Shown one piece after another: positions 51,184-62,662 of a DNA stretch of 64,000 bases. How positions within the stretch are numbered: the first letter of the stretch is position 1; every line of letters starts with the position of its first letter. A model generated the notes under the pieces. The model ran no database searches and was not told where the DNA came from. It saw only the letters and a list, made by a program, of their open reading frames with translations. Origin of the DNA: Luzula sylvatica. Taxonomy: Eukaryota; Streptophyta; Magnoliopsida; Poales; Juncaceae. The stretch spans positions 30,976,527 through 31,040,526 of the forward strand of contig OX326959.1 of assembly GCA_946800325.1 (NCBI GenBank), written 5' to 3'. A program made the translations under genes and the position numbers.

Positions 51184-51921
51184 TGAAGGAAATACAGTTT
51201 CAGGATCAACCGTAAAAGTATACACAAGAATAAACGAATGTAGGCGTACATTCGTGGCCATAACTTTCAGTGGGAAAATCTGATTTGAATGGTTCAAATT
51301 GGGTTAGATAGATAATAAGATTATCTACAACCTTCATGAAGAAATATATTTCATATGAACGAAGTATCAGTGTCGTATCTGTGAAATACCGAAAGGATAC
51401 AACAGTATGACATACAGTTAGTAAAATAGTCATAACTTTTGCATACGAACTCCAATTGGGCTGGGCCAAATTGGGTTGTGTAGATAATGAGATTATCTAC
51501 AACTTTCATGTTTGGTTGATTTTCTGTATGATAAATTTACCAATTTCGAAATGACAGAATACTGACCAGGTTCATGCAGTTTTCTGTGTGAAAGGATGTA
51601 TATTGGATATACATGCCTTTTGGCTAATCCTGATCCTATTAGATATAAATAGGATTTTCTCTCTCATCTAAATCAAGCGAATCGGCGAAGTCAACGAGCG
51701 GTGAAAGACGCGTGGTGTGGGACGCGCGGATTGTCACCAACGTGACAGGAGAAAGAAGGCAGCGATCAACCCTTCGTGTGCAATCAATTTTGCACCGGTA
51801 TGAATATGTCATTCTATTTGCATCGTACCCTCGAAGTCATGGCGTGATCTCGGGAATCAGGGAACCGAACCGGGCCTACATATCCGCTGTGCGGGCCCGG
51901 GGTCGGGGATATTCCCCATCA
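51184..51921 (+). repeat. 5' LTR (738 bp, internally deleted)
   Basis: Begins TG and ends CA. Compared with the 3' LTR it lacks the 273 bp corresponding to 58,728-59,000. The junction falls at a shared 'aatcaag', which borders the missing piece on both sides in the intact copy. Confidence 0.93.
51644..51652 (+). promoter_or_regulatory. LTR TATA box
   Basis: tataaatag, conserved in the 3' LTR at 58,694-58,702. The transcription start is expected some 25-35 bp downstream, almost at the deletion junction (about 51,678). Confidence 0.55.
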
Positions 51922-51922
51922 G

Positions 51923-51935
51923 TGGTATCAGAGCG
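51923..51935 (+). other. Primer binding site (initiator tRNA-Met)
   Basis: tggtatcagagcg, one base after the 5' LTR. This is the standard PBS complementary to the 3' end of plant initiator tRNA-Met. Confidence 0.9.
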
Positions 51936-52189
51936 ATCGCCATCGATTCGAGGGTCGAATCATAGTCGTATATATGATATACGCACGGGTTATCAAAGTT
52001 CGAACCCGTTTGCATGATGTTTTATATAGAGTAATTCAAATTCCATTAAAATCACAAGTAGAATTCGCTAGATATCGATCAAAAGTTGATTGAGAGTATC
52101 TAGGAATGATCGTGAAAAAGTTTCATGAAAGATCGTTTTGGAAACGAGCGAAAACAGACATAGTAACAGACTAAACAGCGTAAAAATCG

Positions 52190-52740
52190 CATAGTCCGTT
52201 ACAACGGACTGGTTGATCCGTTGTAACGGACACTGTATCGGATACAGGAAATTGGGAATTTCTGCAAAAATCACATAGTCCGTTGTAACGGACTTTGAGT
52301 CCGTTGTAACGGACCCTGTATATGATGCGGGGATGTGAGGAAGACTACGAATAAACGCATAGTCCGTTGTAACGGACACGGGATCCGTTGTAACGGACCT
52401 TGTATATGATACGAGGATGCGGGGATGCCTAGGGTGTCTTTTGGAGTCCGTTGCAACGGACCAACGGACATGATCCGTTGTAACGGAATCCTTCGCAGTT
52501 GGTCCGTGGTAACGGACTATATGTTGCATTATAACGGGCTGGTTCCTGGAAATTTGGACAATGGTTTGCAGAAAAATAGCGTTGTAACGGACCTAGGTTG
52601 CGTTATAACGGACATGTTTCTGGCAATTTTGGCCAATCTCCCGGTTTAATAGCGTTGTAACGGACTTGGTGTCCGTTGTAACGGAGTTTCAGTTAGACTG
52701 GAGGTTCGTTGTAACGGACTATGGTGCGTTGCAACGGACT
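52190..52740 (+). repeat. Leader array of a 16-bp near-palindrome, GTCCGTTGTAACGGAC
   Basis: About 16 copies, intact or with one or a few changes, lie at about 52,194, 52,214, 52,279, 52,296, 52,361, 52,382, 52,446, 52,472, 52,502, 52,523, 52,579, 52,595, 52,650, 52,667, 52,703 and 52,724. The early copies come in close pairs about 84 bp apart ('cgcatagtccgttgtaacgg' starts several). The motif is palindromic except at its centre. It sits between the PBS and gag, where packaging or regulatory signals would lie. An A-rich tract follows at 52,749-52,781. Confidence 0.9.
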
Positions 52741-53044
52741 AGTCTCTGGATAAAAAAAAAATTAAAAAAAAAAAAAAAAAAGGAAAAGTTTATGTTTGGT
52801 GCTTTTGTTTTCGCAATAACTTTGGCTACGAAGCTTGGAATTTTGAGTTCTTTATATCGATTTGATCGGCATCAATCATACTTGCATATAAATAATTAAT
52901 TATTTAGAATAAATAGTCTCCCTAATTAAATCATATGCATTAAAAATCTTGTGATAGTGATATAATATGATTATGTCACGAATAAAGAAACATGAATGTC
53001 ATGATCCCTCATAATATTTAAGTCGTAGAAATGCCTTCCATGTC

Positions 53045-53420
53045 AACAACCATCGAAATTGGTATCACAATGTGTGTGTTGTTAGGCCTTCGTCATGCAC
53101 ACATGTTGTTGGTACTAATGGGTGGCAAGCGTTAAATGGGGACTTGCGTGTTGTTAGGCCTTCGTCATGCACGTGAGTAGTCCACTTGAACGATACGTTT
53201 GATATGGTTATGACTTAACCGTCCAAGCCAATCCGATTGGAGTTCGGGGCATAGTTAGAATGCACACACGGAAATGGGATTGTATAGAGATACGATCCAT
53301 CACCGAAATTCTATAAAAGTTTGAGAGTCGCATTGGATGCGATTGGATTATATCCTACCTAAATAAGCGAGATCCCACTCCATAGGCCTTCGTCACTTGT
53401 GGGAGGATTGCGAAATATGG
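53045..53420 (+). repeat. Short direct repeats with 'ggccttcgtca' core upstream of gag
   Basis: 'tgttgttaggccttcgtcat' occurs at about 53,077 and 53,149, and a third core, 'taggccttcgtcac', at about 53,382. Their role is unknown. Confidence 0.7.
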
Positions 53421-53639
53421 ATCTCGGGTGTTATGGATTTGGAATCCCGTATCGGTATGAGGGTTATCGATTCGATAAAATAACACTATCATATAATCAT
53501 CATATAAGCATATAGATTAAGTACACACGGTTAGGAGTTTAATCTTGATCATCCGTTTAGAATTAAGTTTTCAAGCAACACCAAAAATATCGATGAGATC
53601 AATATGATAGAAGGCTTTTGGGCCGGAATTACCATAATT

Positions 53640-54650
53640 AACCTTGATAGTAAAAGAATAGTTCTTGAACTTAAAGGAATAGGTTGGACGCGTAGATGGT
53701 AAATTCGCGGCTCGAGGCTAAGGCTTTAGAGAAATCCGGGTTCGATAAACTTAAGAAGGAATCGAACGATATTATGTGCCTTGTGGTGGCATGTATAGAC
53801 GCAAATTTCTCAAAATTGTTTTGAGAATTCGGGTGCATACGGAAGTAATACACAATGCTCATGAAATAGTTTCAAGAGCAAGAGTGCGTTGAATGGTTCA
53901 ATGCGGCTCAAAGAGTAGGTTAATTTTGAGACGCCTTATGGATCTTTAATTAACACTCGTGTGTTGATGGTACGAGATTTGATCTTCGTGACCGAATATC
54001 GTATGCATTCGATAGATAAGTCGATCCCGAAATTGCATGAGATGCGATGTAAATTTGAATAGGAGATGCTTGGAGCATCGGAGGAATCCAATGCATATAG
54101 ATGCGTGGATGTCCTTGTAATTCAAACGCGGGATAGAAAGAAATAAATGTCTAAGGGTATTTTGGGAAAATGTTTTCCAAACAAGAAAGTTCGGACAAGG
54201 AGTTGTCCAAACTAATGACTCAAAGAATGGTGAAATCCGAGGAGGATTAAACCTAGACGTCGATTGCTTCTTTTGGCATTGTCGTCGAGGCCATATAAAC
54301 GAGATACGCGTATCTAGATTCCATGAGATGGATTGATAGAATCAATTGAATTAGATTCAATTGGTTAACGCGATACTAATTTATTAGGCAAAGACGACAA
54401 AGTGCATCATTCTCCAAAGGTTGGAGCAAGATCCAACGAATTATTGGAAATCACATTTAGATGTAAATCTTCCGATAAGTTCCGAGGCAAGAGGAGGCTA
54501 ACGTTATTTTGTTACGTTTATGGACGATTAAAATAGATACAGTAATATATATTTAATGCGTGCTGAAACAGAGACTTTTGAAAGGTTCAAAGCGTTTCAA
54601 AAACAAAATACAAAATCGACTAAGCAAGAAAATCAAAGCCCTTTGATAGG
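53640..54650 (+). pseudogene. copia gag relic
   Basis: The region between leader and integrase matches the UBN2-type gag of plant copia elements in pieces. Around 53,771-53,840 the translation reads IMCLVVACIDANF then FENSGAYG-like, and around 53,875-53,930 it reads QEQECVEWFNAAQ, corresponding to the EQARVERFNA stretch of this family. Stops and frameshifts separate the pieces. Gag would form the virus-like particle. The assignment rests on short motif resemblance, so the boundaries are approximate. Confidence 0.5.
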
Positions 54651-54739
54651 ATCGAGGAGGCGAGTATTTGAGCTACGCACTTCGATAGGATCGAAGAGGT
54701 GATATTTGAGTTATAAATATTGATTATCATTCATGATTG

Positions 54740-55200
54740 TGAAATTGGTTCACGATTATCTTCATCTCGGAACATTGAGATGTTTTCGAAAAGAGGAATT
54801 GAACGCATGTTGGACATGGTTCGATAAATGATAAGTCAAATGGATCTCCCAAAAATGTTTTGGGGATACGCCCTTGAGACAGCGGCACTAATGAATGGTC
54901 GCATATGAGATATGGATCATAAATCTTCTAATCGGTACAAAAGACGCCATATGAGATATGGATCGGAATGGTTCCGAAGTTGTCATTCGTACAGATTTGA
55001 GGATGTGAGTATATTTCGAAATTTGTTTCGAATAAACTCGATCCCAAATCTGAAAAATTGTTCGTTTATCATATATCCTTAAGGAAACTAAAGGATATTG
55101 GTTCTAACGTCCCGACGAAAATGAGATTTTCGTGGCTCGAAGAGATGCCTTCTTAGAGGAGGACCGGATGCGCACAAGTTTGGAACTTGATGTCGCTTAT
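54740..55200 (+). pseudogene. copia integrase relic
   Basis: From about 54,805 one frame reads RMLDMVR, a stop where the family has Ser, then MISQMDLPKMFWGYALETAA (to 54,895). This matches the conserved integrase segment LLDMVRSMMS..LPxSFWGYALETA. A second block near 55,078-55,150 reads KETKGYWF, a stop, then RPDENEIFVARRDAFLEED, the region between integrase and reverse transcriptase in copia polyproteins. The zinc-binding and catalytic parts upstream are not recognisable, and the domain is shortened. It is non-functional. Confidence 0.8.
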
Positions 55201-55519
55201 CTCTATGCGGGCTAGTGGGAGTAGAATAAATCTTGAAAGAGTTCGAGATTTGGAAAATGAACATTGAGCCGATGAAAGTTCACACGATTTCATCAAATGT
55301 TGATGAATACGAGTCGAACACACAAAGGACTTTTTCGTAGATCAAGTAGGCTATATCATAAGCCGATAAATATGAATTTGTCGTGGCTAATAATGATAGA
55401 TCGAAAACATATGATGATTCGATATCCTACAAGGATGGTATGAAAAGTAATAGTTCCACATGACATGGTGTTATGAAATCTGAGATTCCATCCGTGTAAA
55501 TTATCAAGTTTAGAACTTG

Positions 55520-56110
55520 ATTTCATTACTTTTCGGGTTAGACCCGTGAAATGTCAATGGGTTTTCAAGATCAGAACCGACATGGATATGAATACGCATA
55601 TATGTAAAGCGAGGCTTGTTGCGAAGAGTTTCATACAATTCGTAGTTGGACTATGAAGAAACGTTTTCGCATATTGCCATGCTTTTCCATTCCCGAAATT
55701 CTGCTTGCCATAATCGCGTAATTATGACTATGTGATGTGGCAAGATGGATGTCAAAACTGAATTTCTTAACAGAAATTTTATTAAAGGATGTGTACTTGA
55801 CACAACCTTACGGTTTTGTCGATTCATAAGAATTGGTAATAGGATATGCACGTTTTAACGATCAATATGATGGATTAAAGAATGCTTCTCGGAATTGGAA
55901 TATTCGTTTTGACGAAGTTATAAACAGTTATAACATTGTCGAAACGAATGGAAACTTTGTGTACACATGAAGGTTAGTGGGAGCCGCGTTACATTTCTTG
56001 TAACGACAAAGGATTTAGGCGGGACCGCTTATGAATTAAGCGTGAAGATCTATAAGATAGATCTAAGAAGTTCCTCGTTCTAGATTATAGCACATATATC
56101 GACATAATGT
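55520..56110 (+). pseudogene. copia reverse transcriptase relic lacking the YVDD segment
   Basis: Recognisable blocks in order: CQWVFKIRTDMDMNTHICKA then RLVAKSFIQ (55,550-55,640); MDVKTEFLNRNF, frameshift, DVYLTQPYGFVDS (55,751-55,828); QYDGLKNASRNWNIRFDEVI (55,862-55,921); VSGSRVTFLV (55,974-56,003). This last block is followed directly by TTKDLGGTAYELSVKIYKID (56,004-56,063). In the family, FLVLYVDDILLIGND and about 20 more residues lie between FLV and MKDLGEA, so roughly 30-35 codons holding the catalytic YVDD are missing at about 56,003 without loss of frame. Other stops and frameshifts are present. The enzyme cannot be active. Confidence 0.85.
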
Positions 56111-56679
56111 TGAAAATGGTTTTCAACATATAACTCCTTGGAGGAGTTAAAAACGAAATGTCGAATGGCCAAAAATTTCTACGGCTCGATGTGAGACATC
56201 AAGCAGCGCGAAAAGTAATAATATGATGCCTTACATTTGATGTTAGGATCTATTATATCTGTCCTGATATATATGTGGCTATCTGTCGTACACATAAAGC
56301 GTCTAATTTACCGTCAATAAAATCCATGGGAATCACATGAGTTTGAATGTAATTCGATTACATGAGACTAACTCTTGTGAATGTATAATGGTTATACATT
56401 TATATACATAATGGTTATGTATATTTAAACCCATCGGGATTTGTATTGATAGCGGTGAAGTTTATCCTTGAATACTTTGCGAAAGAATTCAGGATTTTAT
56501 TTTATCTATAACGGTGTGGAGGACGTGTTGGTTATAAAGAGTTATAACAACAACAGTTTCTAACTATGGCACGTCCAACTATGGCACGTCCAAATATGTA
56601 GCACGACTATCGATCACAAAGTGTGTACATGATTTGCTTAAACGAAAACATGGTTATGTGGAAAGGTTCCACATGATCA

Positions 56680-57100
56680 ATAATTAATGATTCTATTTAC
56701 GAAGGCGAGTATATTGTGATTATGAATCACAAAAGGAAGTGGTATGGATCAATGATACATGACCAAACTCTAGTAGTCAAGAGTTATCGGATTTATGGTT
56801 GTTTATTGCGTGAATCGCAATAGTACAAGCCAAAAATGCCGAGGTCACAACCACTTCTAGCCAATACTCAGAATATTTCATTGATCGATGAAATTTTGTG
56901 AAAAGATGTGATCGAAGGTATTGGAAATGTTCTAATCCTGCTGAAGATTAACACTAGCGGGAACGTGCGGAACCGTTTACAAAACCGCTCTCTCTAGTCA
57001 CGCGTGACTGTCATGCGGTGACTATGGGTATGAGATACCTAGAGGAGGAAGAAGAGAGTAGAGTGTAGTTATCTAATACGATAGTCCTCGCAGGTTATGG
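56680..57100 (+). pseudogene. copia RNase H relic and polyprotein C-terminus
   Basis: 'gcaatagtacaagccaaaaa' (56,817) translates AIVQAK, matching the (A)IAQAKEPR stretch of copia RNase H. Near 56,962, AEPFTKPLS matches ADPLTKxLP, and near 57,009, CHAVTMGMRY matches the C-terminal HxxxMGIRY block. Frames are broken and the N-terminal half is largely unrecognisable. Confidence 0.65.
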
Positions 57101-58224
57101 TTATGGAGATACCCATGGGTAAACGTTGTATCACCCAAATACTTAATCCATATGAATGCATCCCCTTTTAAAAATTTTGTTTACTTAAATTTTCATGCAT
57201 TCACCTTATATGAAAACTGTGTGCGGGTTGTGTAATTTGATTACATGAACCCTGATTTGAACTTGTGTGGACGTCGACATAGTTGAGGATTATGTGCAGC
57301 AAAACCGTCACACTTAAAGTTTCATTTCTAAACATCCCTAGTCGCGGATCAGCTTGCTTAAGAGTGAAGCATTTCTATTATCTGATAATATACTGAACGC
57401 ATACACTAGTACGTTAGCCGAGGAGATGATTATGTTTTGCTAATCATAGGACAAGGTGCTTGTCGAATCGGGAACGTAGATATATTCTAGGTGACATATA
57501 TTGGATATGACCGAAGCCGCGAGATCATGACATGGTTTAGTCATTTGGATGAACTCGCGACGAGTAGGGTATTAGGATCTTCAAACTTGAGGGGACCATT
57601 GATTGCGTTACGTGCGTAACACAATGCTTTGATATGATCTTACGCTCACCGTAACAGGGAGCTAAAACGGTCATCATTGGGTATTGTCCGAAACACGAAA
57701 TTCAATGTGAGTCTCCAAGATAGGAATTGTTTATTCCGAAAGGAAGAGATATCTCTTAGGCCGCTCGATGAATTGATTAACGAAAACTACGGCTGTAGTC
57801 AATGATATTAACGGTTAATATCGATTGTAATTTGTTAACTTAATTCGGAATCGAGGAATAAGTTTAGTTAATCAAAACATAAGGATGACTACCACCATGC
57901 CTTTTGATTAACGGATATCGTTTAACAAGAGAACTAATAACCGCTATTCGAGATAGGCACAATGATCACAATCATTTTTCGTTTAACATGGGTAGCTATG
58001 ATGGAGTGACTAGATCCCGCTCATGAGCTTGTAGGTATTGGAAACAACCTACTGCCATCGTTAATCGAACCTACATGGTCACACAACGAGTCGTACTAAG
58101 TCGGGCTTGATCATAAAATTGGCACATAGGATGTGCATAGCTTGGTATTTGATACGCGAGCTATATTCTCTAAAATCATGCGTATTGGATATGCATGAGT
58201 ACCTTTTAGGTAGATCTGAAATTG
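57100..58224 (+). other. 3' non-coding interval of the copia element
   Basis: About 1.1 kb between the RNase H relic and the polypurine tract. No further conserved retroelement domain or inserted gene is recognised. Confidence 0.5.
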
Positions 58225-58234
58225 AGTGGGAGAC
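58224..58234 (+). other. Polypurine tract
   Basis: gagtgggagac immediately before the 3' LTR, the expected site for plus-strand priming. Confidence 0.7.
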
Positions 58235-59244
58235 TGAAGGAAATACAGTTTCAGGATCAACCGTAAAAGTGTACACAAGGATAAACGAATGTAGGCGTAC
58301 ATTCGTAGCCATAACTTTCAGTGGGAAAATCTGATTTGAATGGTTCAAATTGGGTTAGATAGATAATAAGATTATCTACAACCTTCATGAAGAAATATAT
58401 TTCATATGAACGAAGTATCAGTGTCGTTTCTGTGAAATACCGAAATGATACAACAGTATGACATACAGTTAGTAAAACAGTCATAACTTTTGCATACGAA
58501 CTCCAATTGGGCTGGGCCAAATTGGGTTGTGTAGATAATGAGATTATCTACAACTTTCATGTTGGTTTAGTTTCTGTATGAGAAATTTACCAATTTCGAA
58601 ATGACAGAATACTGACCAGGTTCATGCAGTTTTATGTGTGAAAGGATGTATATTGGATATACATGCCTTTTGGCTAATCCTGATCCTATTAGATATAAAT
58701 AGGATTTTCTCTCTCATCTTAATCAAGTAATCATTCTGCCAAAGACACAAAGAAAAGAGAGAATTCATTTTTATCTTTCTCAAAGTGAAAAGGTACAAAG
58801 AGAGAGAAATCGAGAAAAGAGTTTCTCGAGAGATAGAGAATCAATTCGATCGAGCAAGTTCACCGGTGCATCGTCTAGGCAGGTGCATCCGTGACCGACG
58901 TCTTACAAGTCAAGGTGGATACACGTAGAGGAGCAACATCTGGGGCTCTTACGGTTGTGATCGATTCGGACGAGTAGATTGAGTCGGAGACGAAATCAAG
59001 CGAATCGGCGAAGTCAACGAGCGGTGAAAGACGCGTGGTGTGGGACGCGCGGATTGTCACCAACATGACAGGAGAAAGAAGGCAGCGATCAACCCTTCGT
59101 GTGCAATCAATTTTGCACCGGTATGAATCTGTCCTTCTATTTGCATCGTACCCTCGAAGTCATGGCGTGATCTTGGGAATCGGGGAACCGAACCGGGCCT
59201 ACATATCCGCTGCGCGGGCCCGGGATCGGGGATATTCCCCATCA
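58235..59244 (+). repeat. 3' LTR (1,010 bp, full length)
   Basis: TGAAGG...CATCA. It keeps the 273-bp segment (58,728-59,000) missing from the 5' LTR, including purine-rich 'aaagagagagaaatcgagaa'. TATA box at 58,694-58,702. Confidence 0.93.
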
Positions 59245-59467
59245 GAAGCAACATGACTCAAACATGAACCAAACCACAAAAAAATCCTCCAAAAAAAAAA
59301 AAAAAAAAAAAAAAAACTTAAGCTTGTAACGTAGCCGAATAGGACGGAAGGAAATTGTTTTGCATTATATCTATTTTTAAATATTGTCTCACAAACATGA
59401 CCTTGATCAAATGTCCATTCACATTTTTCATTTTTCTACAAGTACAAGTAATCATTGCAATCATTAT
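59245..59467. other. Short AT-rich spacer with A26 run
   Basis: Contains an uninterrupted run of 26 A (59,291-59,316). No gene is supported. Confidence 0.6.
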
Positions 59468-59999
59468 TAGGGATGTCAACGGGGCGGGTCGGGTTCGGGT
59501 AAGCCTCCCCCATACCCGAACCCGAACCCAAAATACCCGCGGGTAAAAATCCATATCCGAACCCGAACCCGCGGGTAACGGATATACCCGAACCCGAACC
59601 CGTTACCCGAAAATTATTAATAAATAATCTAAAAAAATTAAAAAATTAAAAATTATTATACAAATACGTAAAATTATCAATAATTTTAAATACATAAATC
59701 AAACAACTTGTACAAATACATCAAAAATCCAAATATTACAAATAATTAATCCATAAAACATCCAAAATTTTCTTATTATGGGTAATTTTCGGATAATTTT
59801 CGGGTATTTTTCGGGTATGGGTTCGGGTTCGGGTAACGGGTATACCCGCGGATAAAAAATTTCCCCCGAACCCGAACCCGGACCGGGTTTTTTTTTCGGG
59901 TATTACCCGACCCGCGGGTATTTTTTTCGGGTATTACCCGCCCCGTTCGGGTCGGGTACCCGCGGGTTCAGGTTTCTACCCGGCCCATTGACATCCCTA
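59468..59999. mobile_element. hAT-like MITE, 532 bp, with CCCGAACCCG-rich arms
   Basis: The terminal inverted repeats are tagggatgtcaacgggg and its complement (cccattgacatcccta). A perfect 8-bp target duplication, atcattat, lies at 59,460-59,467 and 60,000-60,007. Subterminal arms are packed with 'acccgaacccg' and 'cgggttcgggt' motifs around an AT-rich centre, giving a long imperfect hairpin. It has no coding capacity. 8-bp TSDs and TAGGG-type ends place it with hAT elements. Confidence 0.93.
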
Positions 60000-60007
60000 A
60001 TCATTAT

Positions 60008-60956
60008 CATTTTTGGTCTTGTCTATACATAAATCATATTTATATAGTCAATTTCATTCGTCATCATTTTTCGATCCTTTTCTAATTTATGAAGTCTTCA
60101 TTTTTTTTGATGTAAAATATGTGTCTCACTGACATGTCACTATTAATTGATTATTGATTATACTGTTTATTTTCAATTTCAATGTTTTTGTTTATATTTT
60201 TCATTTCATATGCACAATGAGGTAGTGTTGGATTAATGAATATAGAAATAAGCTTTATCATATGTCCGTGAGAGCTAAATTAGTTGGAATTGATTAATTA
60301 ATTCCCAAAATTATGATTTGATGATGTTTAATGATAGAAGTTTTAGGCTTGAAATCCAAAAACGATTCAGTTTTCTACCATTGAGCATTAGTATTTCGTA
60401 ATTATATTTTATTTTTTAGACAACTTTGTACAAATTAACGAATGATAATAACATTTGTATGATTTTCTTGAGAAAATATCTATTAAATCTGAATAAATTA
60501 ATGTTTCTTGAGATCTGAAATAATTCAATGACAAATTTAAAAAGTCGCAGCGAAGTGTGGGTAATTTTTCTAGCGAAATAAATTACACGAATTCAAAAAT
60601 CTCAGTTACCAAAAAAAAAATTAGAAGATAATCAAAATTATTGCACAATATTTAAAAAAATTATTTACAGTTGAGATATTTGTTCACGTTTGATTTTGTA
60701 TTTGAAATAATTCAATAACAAATATAAAAATGCACAGCGAAGCGTAAATAATTTTTTATTTGTATTCACGTTTGATTTTGTAACTTATTGTAAAACAATA
60801 AACAATTAAATAAACACGATGTAACTTGAATCCTATCGAATGATAGTAACTCAAGTCATTAATCTTAGAAGACTTCAATGTGACTTCCAAAAAATGCTCA
60901 AAATATATTATAAAATAATAAATATATAAATGTCGACAAATAAATTAGGATAATTA
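60008..60956. other. AT-rich interval without recognised genes
   Basis: Two related stretches, 'aatttaaaaagtcgcagcga' (60,535) and 'aaatataaaaatgcacagcg' (60,720), hint at an old local duplication of about 190 bp. Nothing else is seen. Confidence 0.5.
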
Positions 60957-61188
60957 TATCATCCTCCTCAAATTATTCTCAACATCCTCAAAATTATTAA
61001 TTAACAATTAATTAACATTGTAATTAACAAAAAGACACTCAATTGACAATTAATTGATATTGTTGATTAATAATTATTAATTAACATGGTAATTAACCGT
61101 TAGTGGAGTGTCATTTTGTTAATTACTATGTTAATTAATAACTAATTTGTAACATATATGGTGTTCGGGAAATTTGAGGGACACCATA
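60957..61188. mobile_element. AT-rich MITE, 232 bp
   Basis: Inverted arms: 'tatcatcctcctcaaat' faces 'atttgagggacaccata', and further in 'gtaattaacaaaaagacact' (61,020) faces 'agtgtcattttgttaattac' (61,107). There is no coding capacity. Superfamily is not assigned and no clear TSD was found. Confidence 0.6.
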
Positions 61189-62486
61189 CATAGCCTCAAT
61201 AAATTATTTTTGACCAATGGTTAATCAACGTCATTTCGAGTATTTTTAAAATGAGATTTTTTTTTTCACTTTACTTGAGTACACTCCAATCCAAACTACC
61301 GCCAATTCATTTTGAAGCGTACTACAAATGCATTATCCCGTAGTGCGGCCCGTTCTTTTTCTGTCGTTACTCTTTGAACTGCATTAAGCCGGCATGCGTA
61401 GCAAATCCTTTTTAAAATATACATTTCTCATGCGTGTATCTTTTATCATACTGTAAATAAAATATATTCATCAAAATGGAAAACATTTAAAATATTTTAA
61501 AATATACAAACCTACCCACAAAATCTTCTCTTTGATTATATCAATTTTATCATATTCACAGTATGTTTTTCAGTCAAATATATACCATGTACTACTTAAT
61601 TGTGATGGTCCATTATACACGGCAAAACACTTATCCAAGAGGTGACTAGAATTGCAAACTATTTAAGAAAGAAAGAAAGAAACGGTGCAATTAAACCAAC
61701 TCAATGAACACAAGAGTTTATTTAATTTCCGCACACACATAAAATTCTGATCAAGACAATTACTGATAGTATACATATATACATAATCACCAATTCTGCG
61801 TTTCGATTCTTGAGCTCCAGTTTGCCGATAACATGACGTGTCATCTTAATCTCTTTGGTGTATTTTCCATCTCCTACAAATCAAATTAAGGAATAATTAG
61901 TCAAAATGTCCTAAAATAAAATTATTCTTAAATTAAGAATATCAATGTATAATATTTAATTAATATTTTGGATTAAAAATATGATTGGGCCTGAATTTAA
62001 AAATATTGTTTTGAACCCGCCCATACATTTGGGTTAAAAATCGGTCCAAAATATATTTTAATCAACGAATCGGTACCGTTTTATTGGAACATTTGTGTCA
62101 ATACATCATTTTTAACATATCATGTGAATTTTAATACAAAAATTAAAACAAACCTTTATTTTACCAATTTTCAAGCTTCAACATAAAACCACATAATCGT
62201 ATGTTTTTATCCATTATATTTCCTGATGTGCACTGATCTGATCTGTTTATCGATTATTTGTTACATAATGTCATTGATTCAAAATCTTTAAGCCAATGTG
62301 AGAGGGCATTCTCATCTCCCTTCCACGATTTAATTACTGCTGAAGAAATTATTTACAATTGAGATATTTATTCTAGCCCAAAAGGCTTTCAGAAAAAAAT
62401 AAACAATCCCACAATTTGGGGCTCGTATTAAACATTGGGCCAATACTAATAAAACTCGTTCCTACCATTCACAGGTGTGAATTTTG
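61189..62486. other. AT-rich interval without firmly supported genes
   Basis: A minus-strand stretch at 61,704-61,873 after a possible acceptor (tttgtag) is open for 50 codons, but no other exon could be found (see rejected list). The rest is AT-rich without structure. Confidence 0.4.
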
Positions 62487-62656
62487 GAGTAATGATACAG
62501 ACCATACCTTTTAGACCACGAATTAACCACACCTGCCACGTGACAGCCATCTATTGGATGCACGTTTCCATTACTTTTTCTGCAGCCAATAGCTGGCTGT
62601 CACGTGGCAGGTGTGGTTAATTCGTGGTCTAAAAGGTGTGGTCTGTATCATTACTC
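62487..62656. mobile_element. Hairpin MITE, copy 1 (170 bp, 3 arm mismatches)
   Basis: 76-bp inverted arms starting gagtaatgatacagacca and ending at gtatcattactc, with an 18-bp loop (cgtttccattactttttc). The arms differ at about three positions. Each arm contains a CACGTG (G-box) and an attgg/ccaat core. Confidence 0.92.
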
Positions 62657-62662
62657 ATTTTG

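Larger units (their letters stand above)
51184..59244 (+). mobile_element. Ty1/copia LTR retrotransposon, decayed, 8.06 kb
   Basis: Two related LTRs (TGAAGG...CATCA) bracket a PBS for initiator tRNA-Met, a long leader, and relics of gag, integrase, reverse transcriptase and RNase H in the copia order. The flanking 5-mers are gaaac (51,179-51,183) and gaagc (59,245-59,249), a target duplication with one mismatch. The LTRs differ at about 20 of 738 aligned positions by eye, plus a 273-bp deletion in the left one. All coding domains are interrupted. Confidence 0.93.

Noticed and set aside
52425..52899. Open frames in the copia leader on both strands.
   Set aside because: They are generated by the GTCCGTTGTAACGGAC array and the A-rich tract, upstream of gag.
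58079..58520. Frames shared between 51,064-51,469 and 58,079-58,520.
   Set aside because: They are inside the two LTRs and simply repeat because the LTRs are copies.
61704..61873. Possible last exon on the minus strand after a tttgtag acceptor, reading DGKYTKEIKMTRHVIGKLEL...
   Set aside because: It is open for 50 codons to TAA and looks protein-like, but no upstream exon, donor or family match was found in the surrounding AT-rich DNA, and it lacks independent support.
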